A stretch of DNA of 64,000 bases from Immersiella caudata (lineage: Eukaryota > Ascomycota > Sordariomycetes > Sordariales > Lasiosphaeriaceae). Position numbers and translations under genes: made by a program. The notes beneath the pieces were generated by a model that was not told where the DNA came from, ran no database searches, and saw only the letters and a program-made list of their open reading frames with translations. The stretch is from contig JAULSU010000002.1 of the NCBI GenBank assembly GCA_030512335.1, positions 4,526,001 to 4,590,000 of the forward strand, given 5' to 3'. Numbering within the stretch: position 1 is the stretch's first letter; every line of letters starts with the position of its first letter. This document shows, in pieces, positions 32,586 to 43,408 of this stretch.

Positions 32586-35477
32586 ATGTTTTCCAGGTTC
32601 CTCGACACTTTTCGCGGCCTGCGACCCATGATCCGGGCAGACCTTGACTGGAGCCCCCCGTTACATCTACTGTGGCCTCCCTCGCCCCTGCTCATTGCTT
32701 TTCTTGCATCAACGACCTGGTACCTCTGGTTTTCGAAACAACGTCCAGATCTTCCCGCCCGTCTCCTACACTCGCTCTTTTTGCTGACGCTTCCACTCCT
32801 GTACCATTTGTCTCCGCAGTTAACCGCGAGAACATTCGTTGAGATCGGCATCTTTCCATGGACGATTTCGTGGTTTTCGGTATGGCTTCCATGGGTGTGG
32901 CGAGCGTCCAAGACTATTCCGGCGGCATACAGACACCGAGACATGTTAATTCCATCTGGAGCATTAGCCCTGCCGAGGCTGGTGCCACAAATATCCCTGT
33001 TGGCTTACTTCACCTTCATGACGCTTGTCATGTTGCTAGTACTATCATTATCCCTGGCGGCGTGTCTCTCATTCTGGGCATTTCATTTTCTATTGCTGGA
33101 CTCACTCCCGCCGTCGTCTACTGCGCGCAAGATATTAGTCGCGATTTTCGGAACCCCGTTCTTTCTGACGCCGCTCATCATAATTGCTCTCACAGTTTCC
33201 GCCACAACAGTCGTCACCGTGCTCGCCCTGGCCAGGATCGGTAGAGAGGTCATAGGCGGCCAGGCGTTGGCGCCAGCATCAACCATTTCGCGCCTGATAC
33301 ACGCATCGTCGAGAGGGATGTTGGTCATACGCACGCCGCGGTTCTGGAACGCGGACCGTTTTAGCGACAGCGGCTTGTGCAAATCCTGCCAGAGAGCAAT
33401 CTCCGCATCATCGCTGCTACTCGGTTCGCGTCTCGGGCTGGCGAAGACACGCGAGCGGATTGCTTTGTACGATTCGATCCCAGAAATGCAGAGAAATTGG
33501 CGCCACTGCCATTTCTGCGAAACCCTCCTGGGCCAGAAGGATGAATTGCCTTCGATAGCATCGCTGATGGCGCCCGACCATCGGCGGCCTGATGACTCTC
33601 AAGTATTTCTCCAGCTCGAGTACCGGCAAAACGAACCTCACTCGATGTTTGCGTCGCTCGTTCTAGGAGATTCATCTGCGGTGTATGCCCCAACCCGCAT
33701 CGGCGAGGGTACTATGCAAACTTGGAACGAGGGACGAGACATCGTCGACGTTCAGGGGATATCCATGGCTAAATTTTGGATTTCTAGGTGTCTCAAACAC
33801 CCGATGTGCGGAACTTCGACATCACTCAATCCGGCGTACCTCCCGTCAAGACTGCTGTATGTCGGCAAGCCTAATGTCCCAGTCTTCCGACTCCTCGTCA
33901 ACGCTGCTGTCGACCGACCCGACGTGGTGGATGATCGGTACATCGCACTCAGCCATTGCTGGGGCGGCAACATCGCATGTCAGTTGACAACAAATAACTA
34001 CACCTCTATGGCCGTTCATATCCAGGAGCGCACTCTCCCCAAGAACTTTTTAGACGCTGTCCTAATCACGCGGGGGCTTGGAATTCAGTACCTTTGGATC
34101 GACTCGCTCTGTATTGTTCAGGACTCTGTCCTTGACTGGGAATCAGAGTCCCCAATGATGGGTCACATATTTGCAAACGCGTACTGTGTCATTGCAGCGA
34201 CAGCTTCGAAGAATTCTCACGGAGGTTGCCTCCGTGCTCGTCGAGTGAGAGACCGTCCTGATCGCCGCGACCTCATGCGTTCTGGATCGAAATACTGCTA
34301 TACGAGCCGCTCATATCCCTCCGTCCGCACCCTCTTCGAGACACGTGTGGAGCAGGCGCCCTTGACACAGCGCGCATGGGCGTTTCAAGAACGACTTCTT
34401 GCACGGCGGCTAGTTCATTTCGCGTCCGACACGCTGCTTTTCGAGTGCAATACACTTCAGGCCTCAGAGCACGACCCAGAAGGAGTGAGATATGCTACCG
34501 AGGAGTACGGGGTTCGAGGGGGTAAGCTGGTTGATCAGCTTGAGCTCTCCTTGTCAAGGATTGGTCAAAAGCTCGACCTGCGAGGAGTAGGAGATGGCGG
34601 CGACTTTTTGGCGCGACGTGGCATTCGGGGTGCGTTGGATTTTTTGCAGTCCCTCGGGCTTGCAGCGCTTCACAACAAGCTGGAAAGGATCGAATTTGTC
34701 AAAAAGTGGTTCGACATCGTTACAGCCTACAGCGAGAGGGCACTGACGCGCGAGACGGACAAACTGATTGCGCTCTCCGGAGTGGCGGAATTGGTCCAAG
34801 AGAGAGCTCGTTTGCCATACTTGGCGGGACTGTGGCATCTCGAAGGCTTCGCCCTTCCACTGCAGCTACTCTGGAGAGTCAAGAGGCCAGTTCGTCGGCA
34901 GCCCTTGTACTGCGCTCCCTCATGGTCTTGGGCCTCTGCCCAGGGGCAGGTAGAATTGCTGCCCCTGAAGCACCTGGCCCTTACGACGGCCGGCACCGAG
35001 AGCTTGGAATCTCCCGCTGAGGTTGTATCCATCTCAGTATCTTGGCGCGGCTCATCAGTTGCAAGCGCCCGCAGTCTTCTCGACGCTGGAATGGTGGTGA
35101 TACGGGCGCCAACCTGGGAAGCGCGCAACGGGAACCCGCGGTCCGGCTCTATGAACCTGTATAAGACGCATCCAAGGGCCTACCGCATGTCCGGAGGTGG
35201 CGGGATACAGAGGAACGTACGATACCTGCCTGACACCAATGATCCCATCGGCGGGAACAATCTTATTGCCATTACTCTCATCACGGCCCGGGGACCCGAG
35301 GGTGTAGGGCTGGAATATGGCCTTGTTCTGACTCCCAAGTCTCGAGACAAACCTGAGACGAGGGGTTCGTCGGACGAGTACGAAAGGGTCGGCATGTGGT
35401 GGCGAGTTGAAAACAACGAGCAAGCTCGGCCGCCAGAATTGACGTTGCCGGCTCTTCGCACGATTGTGGTTGTATGA
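32586..35477 (+). CDS. Intact membrane-anchored HET-domain protein
   Basis: A single 963-aa frame without introns. Residues ~30-225 contain four to six hydrophobic segments, including a Leu-rich pair near 140-175 and one near 190-220. A cytosolic linker with paired CxxC motifs (CKSC ... CHFC, ~275-320) follows. The HET domain starts at ~452 with YIALSHCWGG and continues with FLDAVLITRGLGIQYLWIDSLCIVQD (~500) and IFANAYCVIAAT. The C-terminal third has the usual TQRAWAFQERLLARR and PSWSWAS motifs. HET proteins control vegetative incompatibility and can cause cell death. This is the only undamaged HET gene in the window. A second Met at 32628 is possible. Confidence 0.88.
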   Translation: MFSRFLDTFRGLRPMIRADLDWSPPLHLLWPPSPLLIAFLASTTWYLWFSKQRPDLPARLLHSLFLLTLPLLYHLSPQLTARTFVEIGIFPWTISWFSVWLPWVWRASKTIPAAYRHRDMLIPSGALALPRLVPQISLLAYFTFMTLVMLLVLSLSLAACLSFWAFHFLLLDSLPPSSTARKILVAIFGTPFFLTPLIIIALTVSATTVVTVLALARIGREVIGGQALAPASTISRLIHASSRGMLVIRTPRFWNADRFSDSGLCKSCQRAISASSLLLGSRLGLAKTRERIALYDSIPEMQRNWRHCHFCETLLGQKDELPSIASLMAPDHRRPDDSQVFLQLEYRQNEPHSMFASLVLGDSSAVYAPTRIGEGTMQTWNEGRDIVDVQGISMAKFWISRCLKHPMCGTSTSLNPAYLPSRLLYVGKPNVPVFRLLVNAAVDRPDVVDDRYIALSHCWGGNIACQLTTNNYTSMAVHIQERTLPKNFLDAVLITRGLGIQYLWIDSLCIVQDSVLDWESESPMMGHIFANAYCVIAATASKNSHGGCLRARRVRDRPDRRDLMRSGSKYCYTSRSYPSVRTLFETRVEQAPLTQRAWAFQERLLARRLVHFASDTLLFECNTLQASEHDPEGVRYATEEYGVRGGKLVDQLELSLSRIGQKLDLRGVGDGGDFLARRGIRGALDFLQSLGLAALHNKLERIEFVKKWFDIVTAYSERALTRETDKLIALSGVAELVQERARLPYLAGLWHLEGFALPLQLLWRVKRPVRRQPLYCAPSWSWASAQGQVELLPLKHLALTTAGTESLESPAEVVSISVSWRGSSVASARSLLDAGMVVIRAPTWEARNGNPRSGSMNLYKTHPRAYRMSGGGGIQRNVRYLPDTNDPIGGNNLIAITLITARGPEGVGLEYGLVLTPKSRDKPETRGSSDEYERVGMWWRVENNEQARPPELTLPALRTIVVV

Positions 35478-35643
35478 ACACAGCGAGAGGCACCTGCAAC
35501 ATCCGAAGACAATGCACACAGGATGGTTTAAAAGAGTGTGGTCATTCGATTCGAAGCATCTCTCAAAGGACTACCTCAACGCCGGACCCATGCTGTGGTA
35601 TGGTACACCTGCCATACATTCCATCTACTGCGCCTTCTCTCCC

Positions 35644-36200
35644 TTACTCATCACCGGTGGTCACACACTGAATGCACCGCAGGTTATCATTCAGGGGCCC
35701 GTCGAAGTTGCGGACTCTGTTTCCAGGTTAGCATTTTTGTCATTACTCAGGGTCAGATGGCAAACTCACCCGGACTCGCTGGTGATCTGGATCTGATTGC
35801 CAGTGTTGACCAAGAGGCCACAGCCAGTGAAGAAGTTGAAGGAATCGCCCAGGTTGCAGCTCAGGCCGGGAGTGAGGAGTTCCGCAGACGAAGGGCAACC
35901 TCCCAAGAGATTGCACAGCTGTCCGCCGTCGACCTCGAAGGCGGAGAGACCCTGTTGAGCGGGGTCGGTGGTGATGGCGTCCGAGGGGATGGCGACATTA
36001 GCGCACCGGCCACCGGCGTCGAAGTCAACGCAGAGACGGATGGTGCCGGTAGCTTGGCGCTTCTCGACGTGGTGGGGCGCCGCAGGCATGACAAAGGTGG
36101 CGATGGTGTTGTCGGAGGGGGTGGTGACGGAGCCAGGGGTAGGGATGGCGCTGACACCAAGGGCGAGGAGGGAGGTGAAGAAGATGGCGACGGAATGCAT
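35644..36200 (-). CDS. Cysteine-rich small secreted protein
   Basis: Exon 1 is 36200-35770 and exon 2 is 35716-35644, phase 2, 53-nt intron with ATGCTAAC branch, for 167 aa. It has a signal peptide (MHSVAIFFTSLLALGVSA), a short propeptide ending in a Kex2-type HVEKR, then a mature domain with eight cysteines (LCVDF, RCANV, LCNLL, GCPSS, LSCNL, TGCGL, RCIQC). Exon 2 contributes FDGPLNDNLRCIQC. The size, cysteine count and propeptide fit a secreted effector- or defensin-like protein. No named family was recognised. A TATATAAT element lies about 220 nt upstream of the ATG. Confidence 0.8.
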
Positions 36201-37516
36201 TTTGGGTATCTTTTTCTTGACTGGTGTTGAGAGAACCTTTGGAATTGAACTTTGAAGATGCAAAATTGAAGACACAAAGAGTGCTGCAAGGAAATGAAGA
36301 GGACGAAAGGAAAAAGGAAAAGAGAAAAAGGAAACAAGAGAAATTGAATAGAACTTTGTGAGTTTGATGGTTTGATGATGATGGAACAGGAAGTCGATAT
36401 TCGAAGTGGGTGATGGAAATTATATACTGGGACCTGTACGCTTGCCTCCGTTGACTCTCGGCACGACTACCCGTCTTGAGTGCGTCGTAACAATTAGATA
36501 ATGCACGTGAATAGTAAGCGCTTGCACAGCTTTGCCAAGCAGCAATGCACCGTGAGGCGCAGCGCAAAAGAAGCTTGAATGGGATTCGCTGAAAAAAAAA
36601 AATGCTGAGGTTATCTGACCAAGCAGACCAATGATACAAGTATAGCTTTACGAGCCCCCACATCTGGTTGGTCGTTTGCTTTTCATGACGGGCATTGGTT
36701 GGTGACTTGCGCCTGACGCAGACGCGACCGCCCGGGTCGATGATGTGGGGGCCTGCCAACCTCCTGTTCCCTGGGGCGAGCGCGGCTGTGTAGTTTGTCA
36801 AGGGGCAAAATGCGTTTTTTTTTTGTGCTTTGGCTCGTTCGGCTCGTTCGGCTCGCTCGGTTAGGGGTGGCTGATGCGGGACGCAGGATGTTTTGGGATG
36901 GAGAGTCTTGACGAAATAGGGAATTTTGCCCATGTCGGCGTCTGCGCGGCTATTTCATGCAAGCGGTTGAGGTGAAAACTCTTGGGACGATATAACTCAC
37001 AGGGCTGCTTGGGCGAGAAAGGAGATGAAGGAGAAGACAGCGCGCCAGAGAAGCTGCCACCGAGGCCCTGCAATAGGGGGACTTGGAACACTTCGTGTAG
37101 GGAAGTGATGGCTGCGGAATGGATGATTCGATTTTGTCCAACCTAACGTTAGGGCTTACGCTGCTTAGCAGGCAGGCAGCCGCCAGATGTGCCAAGAACA
37201 AGACCAGCGGTGGACCCCAAGCAAGTGTACCATGATTACTGAACTAGAATCTAGAGACATGGGAAATGTCGGCGCAAAGGCGTACGCCTCAAGTAAAGTT
37301 GCCACCATGCAGGGGTATGTCCACGAGTCCCAGTGTATTTGCTGTGTTGATAGAGTGAGGTGATGAGGCACCGTTCTTAAGTCCAAAGAGCAGTTTCGGC
37401 ACTGGACAGGGGCTACACAGGTAGAGATTAGTCGGAGCAAACGTGCCAAATATGGCATATGCTGTGTGCAAGCCAGCTATTATACAAACGAGCCACAGAA
37501 GGAGAAGCTTACTGCA
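36201..37516. other. Intergenic, no gene seen
   Basis: Begins with the promoter of the cysteine-rich gene (TATATAAT at 36419-36426). The rest is non-coding, with short A and T runs near 36590 and 36818 and a small GGCTCGTTC tandem repeat at about 36834-36860. Confidence 0.5.
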
Positions 37517-39508
37517 TTATTCTCCAGCAGCGGTCTCCATGGCTCTTCTGATGTCCTGAACCGCTTCCGCAATCCTCTCCCCCGTCCATCTGGACCCTGG
37601 GTAGGGATCGACCATACCCGCCGTCATTTCCAACACACGTTCGACCACTTTATCCGCAAGTCCTTCCCGTTCCAATCGTTCCCGCAAACACTCTGGCAGC
37701 ACCCCCTTCTGCAGCCCCGAGAGCGCCGTTGCTCTCTCCATAACCGTTGAGAACGGACAGAGCAACTCCACAAACACAACGCCCAGTGCGAAAATATCAA
37801 CCTTCTCCGTCTCAGCTTCCGCGTCACGGTCCGACTCGCCAGCCCACGCGCAAGCCGGAGGCCGGTACAACGGTGTCCCAACAACTTTGCCAGACCCCTT
37901 CCCTTCCGGGAGCTCACCGTGCGCCAACTGGGTAACGAGCCCGAAATCACCGATGCGTGGATTCAACCATCGTGGTTGATGCCCGTGGCAGGCGTGGTGA
38001 CAGCTCGCGTCGCAGTAGCCTGTCAAAGGCCCTGACTCCGGTTCAGAGAGAAAGATGTTCCGCGGTTTGACATCCCGGTGGACGAGCCTTCTGGACCAGA
38101 GGTACCGCAGACCTTGGAGAATGGCCAGAAAGATATGAAGTGACGGGAGAAGATGGTAGCAGTGCCGCGGATGCGGTGTGTCAGAAGAAGTCGCGGGGGA
38201 GAGGTAGTGGTAGAGTGTCATCGGGTAGAGTGACATCTGGATGTAGAGCTCGCGCGTGTGTAGCGACTCTTCGTCTGGCTGGTGTTGTCGTTCGACCAGT
38301 GGCAGGTGTGAGCGAGTTCCGTCGGTGAAGATGTCGCTTGCGTTGGCACTCGGCTCTTCGGAATTGCTTTGCGCGTCCTCGGCGGGCTCCGAGTCGTCGT
38401 GGGTGAGGAGCTTCTGTTTGTTCTGGCCAGGCAGAGACTCCGAATCCTCCGCGAAAACGAAGCCGCAGCTCACTTGTTGTGCTTGTTCGGAAGGCAGGAA
38501 CAGGGAATCGCTCGTATTGTCATCGGTATTCTCAAGCAACAGTTGTCGTCGACCAGTGGCTGGCTGGTTTGGGGCAAACCCACGACCCATCGACGACGGT
38601 CCAACGGTCGGCGAGCCTCCCTGAGGTTCCTCAACCCATGTTGCGTGATATCGGACGATATTTGCATGGTCGAGTGATGCTAGTGTCTGCACTTCGACGA
38701 GAATGTGCTGGAGTTCCTCGTGTTTCCCCTCGGCGAAGCTCTTGCTCAGGTGCGGCGATAACGGGATCTTCTTCACTGCGTATGTCTTTTGGTCGAGGAG
38801 ATTGTGGCACTTGAAGACCCTCCCAAAGCCTCCACGTCCCAAGAGGCACACCTCTCTAAATGAGCTCTGGTAGTGGCTCCTAGGTCTCGGAATGTAGGTC
38901 GTCAGGGTAGTGGTGGGGTTTGGTTGAAGATTCAGCTGCCTCATCGAGCTGAGAAGATCCGTTGCAGAGGCCTGATCCAGGCCTGCGCCCAACTGGTCGA
39001 GGCCCGCAAGATACTGAGCCCGGGTGTCGCGCAATGCATCAGAGGCTGGCACGTTGAGGATGCCCGCCGATTCTAGCATCGTGCTTGCCTGGGAAAACAA
39101 TCGCTGGGCTAAAGGCTGCACCTCAGGCGAGTGTCGGTTGTAGTTGCTGCCTGGATTGGCTGCATTGAGGAAATCGGCGGCGCGGGTGCGGTAGTGCTCT
39201 TCTAGCAGCGTGGCCAACAGCATTCCCTGGTGCTGGTTGGCGTCGGCGTTGGCTTGCAGTCCCGCATTCTGCATCGACCTCGAGATGGATCCATCTGCTG
39301 AGAGTGTCTGGTCGGATCCCGTGGTCGGCGCATCGCTTCGCTGAATCTCAGACGGCTCCGAATCGTCCTCGGCAGACGGGCCGCGATGTTTCGATCGCTG
39401 TGGGGCATGGTGAGATGTCTCGCTCACCGAGTCCCGGCCTGGGCCCTCAGATTCGGATGCTGACGAGCTGGACTCGGAGTCATCGGGGCGACGGAAGAAC
39501 CGCGACAT
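37517..39508 (-). CDS. eIF2-alpha-type protein kinase
   Basis: An intronless 663-aa Ser/Thr kinase. A Ser/Glu-rich, probably disordered head (~1-90) precedes a helical region. The kinase domain starts at ~220 with glycine loop GRGGFG (224-229) and AVKKI (Lys ~245). A long insert of about 120 acidic residues (~295-415) separates the N- and C-lobes. The catalytic loop is HRDVKPRN (~477) and the metal motif DFG (~521), followed by GTPLYRPP. The insert and the LYIQMSLYPMTL hinge are characteristic of the PEK/GCN2/HRI family that phosphorylates eIF2-alpha under stress. The absence of RWD and HisRS-like domains makes it closest to HRI-type. The usual APE motif is RPP. Confidence 0.85.
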   Translation of the reverse strand: MSRFFRRPDDSESSSSASESEGPGRDSVSETSHHAPQRSKHRGPSAEDDSEPSEIQRSDAPTTGSDQTLSADGSISRSMQNAGLQANADANQHQGMLLATLLEEHYRTRAADFLNAANPGSNYNRHSPEVQPLAQRLFSQASTMLESAGILNVPASDALRDTRAQYLAGLDQLGAGLDQASATDLLSSMRQLNLQPNPTTTLTTYIPRPRSHYQSSFREVCLLGRGGFGRVFKCHNLLDQKTYAVKKIPLSPHLSKSFAEGKHEELQHILVEVQTLASLDHANIVRYHATWVEEPQGGSPTVGPSSMGRGFAPNQPATGRRQLLLENTDDNTSDSLFLPSEQAQQVSCGFVFAEDSESLPGQNKQKLLTHDDSEPAEDAQSNSEEPSANASDIFTDGTRSHLPLVERQHQPDEESLHTRELYIQMSLYPMTLYHYLSPATSSDTPHPRHCYHLLPSLHIFLAILQGLRYLWSRRLVHRDVKPRNIFLSEPESGPLTGYCDASCHHACHGHQPRWLNPRIGDFGLVTQLAHGELPEGKGSGKVVGTPLYRPPACAWAGESDRDAEAETEKVDIFALGVVFVELLCPFSTVMERATALSGLQKGVLPECLRERLEREGLADKVVERVLEMTAGMVDPYPGSRWTGERIAEAVQDIRRAMETAAGE

Positions 39509-40701
39509 GGTCCACAGTATTGCCACTCATCAATTGAGGATATTCGGAGGCGAGATGAAGACGCGTTTTATTCCTGCGGGACGATTTTTGATGGATCGCG
39601 ACGTTGCTCATCAGGGTCGCACTGCTGCCTTGGTTCGCCATTGAAGGGCGTGAAGTTCAGCTTGAATTGACAGCTGTCAAATCAGAGGCTTCGTGCGCTG
39701 TGCATGGCCCCGCTTGTCAGGTGACGCACTCTCAAAGAACCACCAGAAAGGCGCATCGTGGCCTTCACGACTTAGCTTGCGGCTAGCTAATGGGGTGTCA
39801 CTTCCCTTTGAGGCAGATACTTCCCAAAAATAACAGTTCGGTTTTGGATGACCGGTAGTGGAACCGCCATCTGTCATTCTTGGGAATTCCACAAGATTCG
39901 CTGCGACAGCAACACAGACCCACCTTTTTCATCTCCCACCTCTTCTCAGTGAGCTTAGCCCCGCTGGCAACCTCAACGCAAGCAACCCAGGCATCGAAAT
40001 TCGATTTCGCTCTCCAGGCTTCTTATGCCATGAGGAGTGCGCTGCAGGCGGAGTTTCAGACACAGAGTGGACGCCTGTTCTTCTCACAAGCTATATGCAA
40101 GACAAAGCGGCCCGCCAAGCCTTCAGCGCACAAGCGAAATCACCCTGCTTCAGCCATTCCCCGTTTTCGACCTTCTCACACTCTTTCTGTCTTTTCTGCC
40201 CCCCACCATAACCGCCGATGTTGAGCTCAAAGTGAGCAAGGCTTTGGGGGCCATTTGCACCAGCTGCAGGTTTTCTTTCAGCAACACTGCCATCGACTCC
40301 CATTTGAAATGGCTCTTGCAAAGGCAGGCTGGCGCTAGGCGGGGCTGGCGGCCCAATTCGGAACCTGTTGACGCACTACAAGCCTACCTCATTGGAGCAT
40401 TTGCCAGTTGTGGCTTGAAGAATTGAACGCCTTCTAAATTTGGGCCTGCCTGCTGTTGGCCTGCCTAAGAGCACGCTGCAGTCGCGATCGGTTCCTGGCT
40501 GGGAGGGGCGGCGAATACGGAACGGAGGCTGATCGCGATATGTTGGGGACTTTGGCTGGGGAGAGAATCGAGGTTTGATTGTTATTAGGGCCCAGTCTCC
40601 CCACCCCACATTGACCTTCTTACCTGCCTACCTACCTACATAGATACCCGGCCGACGTCAGATTAATCGAATACCCCAGACACGCCGACTTTCGACCAGC
40701 C
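39509..40701. other. Intergenic, divergent promoters
   Basis: Upstream regions of the kinase (minus) and the polytopic protein (plus). Short frames only; nothing recognised. Confidence 0.5.
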
Positions 40702-42600
40702 ATGGCAAATCAGCCCGGGGCCAATCCGGGGCTCGTGACCAGCAATAATGCCAAACGCAGAGGCCTCGTTTTTCGCATATTCAAGCTCATATTTCTTAAT
40801 AACATTGGACTCTGGTTCTTTGCCCTCTCATATCCTCTCCTCGCCTTCGCGCTGTACTTTTGGGTCCAGGGGAGGCCAGTGCGCATCGGTGCCCGTTCGG
40901 CGCTGACCCCGGCTCTTCCCCTATTCCAGACCGAAGTGTCGGCGCTGATCTCTATTTTTGAGGTGGCCATCGCCTTCGTCTAAGCGCCATGGTGTGCTGT
41001 TTCGTCGTGGCGCATCATCTATCTGCTCCTTACGACGCGCGGCATCCGCTTCCCCGAGCTCAGTCGCGTCGCGGGCGGCGGTCTTCCATGGATGCGCAGC
41101 TTTGGAGGCGAGTACCGACGCCTGTCATACCTGCTCGTGCTCACGACGGCCGCCTCGTTCCTTGCGCAAAATCTCCCGAAGCCGCTGCTCGCCGCGTCCA
41201 TTGCCTGGTCCCCCATCACCTTGCAGAGCCAGACCAACAGCTCGATCTCGCTTCCCGTCGCGGGCGAGTCGACACCATGGGATAAGCTCAATATTTTCGA
41301 GGAAGAGAGGCGAAACCTGGTTCTGAAGAGCGCCGGCATGGCCTTGCTGGGCTCGTCGTCATCCTTCCACCACCCGGAGACGCCCGCAACCTCGCGGAGG
41401 TTCTTCACCTTCACCGAGGCTACCCCGGTCAACTCCAGCATCCACGAGCTCCGCGTCCCGTTCCTGATGGTGGACAAACTGGAATGGGTGTCAAACCCCG
41501 AGGTCGCGCTCAACGCTACGCTCCAGGATGCCATCAAGGTGGATACCAAAGGTATGCTCAACATCAGCAGCCCCACGGGCGTCATGACCAAGACTGTCAT
41601 TGGGAATACCGGCATTCTGAAGACCACCCCATGGACACCGGCCCCGATCAAGTTTCAATCCAAGCCGCTGAACCGTTGTGTCTTTCCACCACCAACATCC
41701 TTCACGCAGGAGAGGTACGTGGCCGTCCTGGTCGAGCGCCCCGAGAACCCAAAGGACGACAAGTGCCCGAAACGGTCCCGATACTTTGGAAATCTTCCAC
41801 CTCAGGTCAACCTTTTCTCAATGAACTGGTTCGTGAACGATGAATTGTATGCTATCAACTGCTACGCCATTGCCAAAGCCACCATCCGAGCCGGCTCGTT
41901 CCGCTGTTCCAACTGCACAGTCGTCTCGCGTGGAGCTGCCGAGGCTATACTCTCCCTGGAAGACGGGCATCTCCCGCAGCTCGAGCAGGAGGATACTTCC
42001 GATCCCCTGACCCTCCCCATCCTGGACATCCTGCCCGAAGTCATGCTCAACATTGCCATGATCAACGCGACGGGTGCTCAATTCTGGAATAACCTAGATG
42101 GGTATACCCGCGGCATGATGGCGGTCTCGTACCAAGCAGCGTGGAGCGCCATGACGGATACCTTCCAAGGAGAGGACACGGTGATCGCCTACGTCTTCCC
42201 TCCCGAGTACTTCATCACCCTTCAGATCGACATGCGCTGGTTCCTGCCTTGGCTCGTCATAGCGTGCACCGGTATCCTCGGCGGCTGGATCTTCATCATT
42301 GCCACCATCTCGTACAAAGGCGGCGACGTCGTCTCGGTGGTGCACGACCCGGCCTTTGCGGCTGTTCTACTCGATCTTGGAAAGGTATATGAGCGTTTGA
42401 GAACCCTAAACAGCATCGGTAAGCTTGGTGAAGCTGAAAGGGAGGTCATGTTTACCTTTGACGGGGGCATTACTAGTACTGGCCTAGTGAGTCACTACGA
42501 GACTCGAGCGCTGGTGGTTAAGAATAAACGACCAGTCGACCCAGAGGAAGAGCTTTTTGACGACAGAAATATGCTCCTGGGCAGCCTGAGCCCTACCTAG
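40702..42600 (+). pseudogene. Polytopic membrane protein with in-frame TAA
   Basis: One frame from the ATG at 40702 to the stop at 42600 (632 codons), broken only by a TAA at 40981-40983. The N-terminal part has two membrane segments (FFALSYPLLAFALYFWV and ISIFEVAIAFV). After the stop the same frame continues WRIIYLLLTTRGIRFPELSRV and then a large lumenal or extracellular domain with many N-x-S/T sites. A final membrane segment follows (WLVIACTGILGGWIFIIATI), with a cytosolic tail. The stop may be a nonsense mutation. A GTGGCC...CCCGAG intron (phase 0) would also remove it, but has weak borders. Architecture matches the protein at 58.8-61.1 kb. Function unknown. Confidence 0.6.
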
Positions 42601-42983
42601 GAGAGGGATGATCGGTATTGTGTTTGGTGAAGTGGATGGAGGGGCGGCATCAAATGCATTCAAGATACCACCGCCGCACAGCAGAGGTCGGGTTTCGATG
42701 CGATCATTGGTTCACAAAGCCCCAATGCTATATTTGATCAACCCTCTGTTTGCCCCGGCACGCGGCCCCCCTTTGACTCTTCACCCAGCCCAGCCCAACC
42801 CATCGTGACAAATCCCCCGTCTTGACCTCCTTTTCAAACTTTTCCATTCCCCATCTCCTACACATTCCCAGCAGGACTCGCCCGAAACGCAGTTGCAATA
42901 ATCACATACAGCCCCAATAGCTACCGTAGGGGGGAATTGCAGGAATGGACATGGCATGTTAACCCCCCTAAGCCCACTGTATT

Positions 42984-43408
42984 CAACATGGCTTGCTGGA
43001 TTAACACGGCATGTTTCAGGCTCACCCTCCAGGCCCCTTTTGATTGGTCGAAGCTAAAATAGAAGCTGTTCCTTCCCCGGATCTCATAAGGCCTACTTTG
43101 ATAATAAGGAGGAAGGTTTTGGATCAGCTAAGCTGGCCGGCGGCCGAGCGGTCAAGTGATCCGCTTTCGCTTGATAGACCTCTGTTCAATTCCTCGTGGT
43201 GTTTCTTTCTTTATTTCTTTCGCTCGATTTCAAGTTATTCGCAAATAGTTTCGATCGGCTCTTTTGCAGTTCTGCAGTTCAGCAGTGTGCAGCCAGATTT
43301 CAATTTTAGCCCGTGCGAAGCTGGCTCGGCCAATCAGAGGCTTCCATTTTGGCTTTCAGGGGGTTATAGCCCGGAAAACATGCCGTGTTGAGCCAACGAG
43401 CCATGTTG
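42984..43408 (+). mobile_element. MITE-like element with long TIRs
   Basis: About 425 bp bounded by inverted repeats: 42984-43017 (starting CAACATGGCTTG) and 43374-43408 (its complement), about 85% alike. Similarity continues inward (TTGATTGGTCGAAGC against its complement near 43320-43336). There is no coding capacity. Near 43143-43190 lie sequences like pol III boxes: GGCCGAGCGGTC (A box) and GTTCAATTCC (B box). Target-site duplication not clear. Confidence 0.6.

Noticed and set aside
43137..43200. tRNA gene
   Set aside because: A- and B-box-like sequences are present, but the T-stem and acceptor stem do not pair, so it is at most tRNA-derived.
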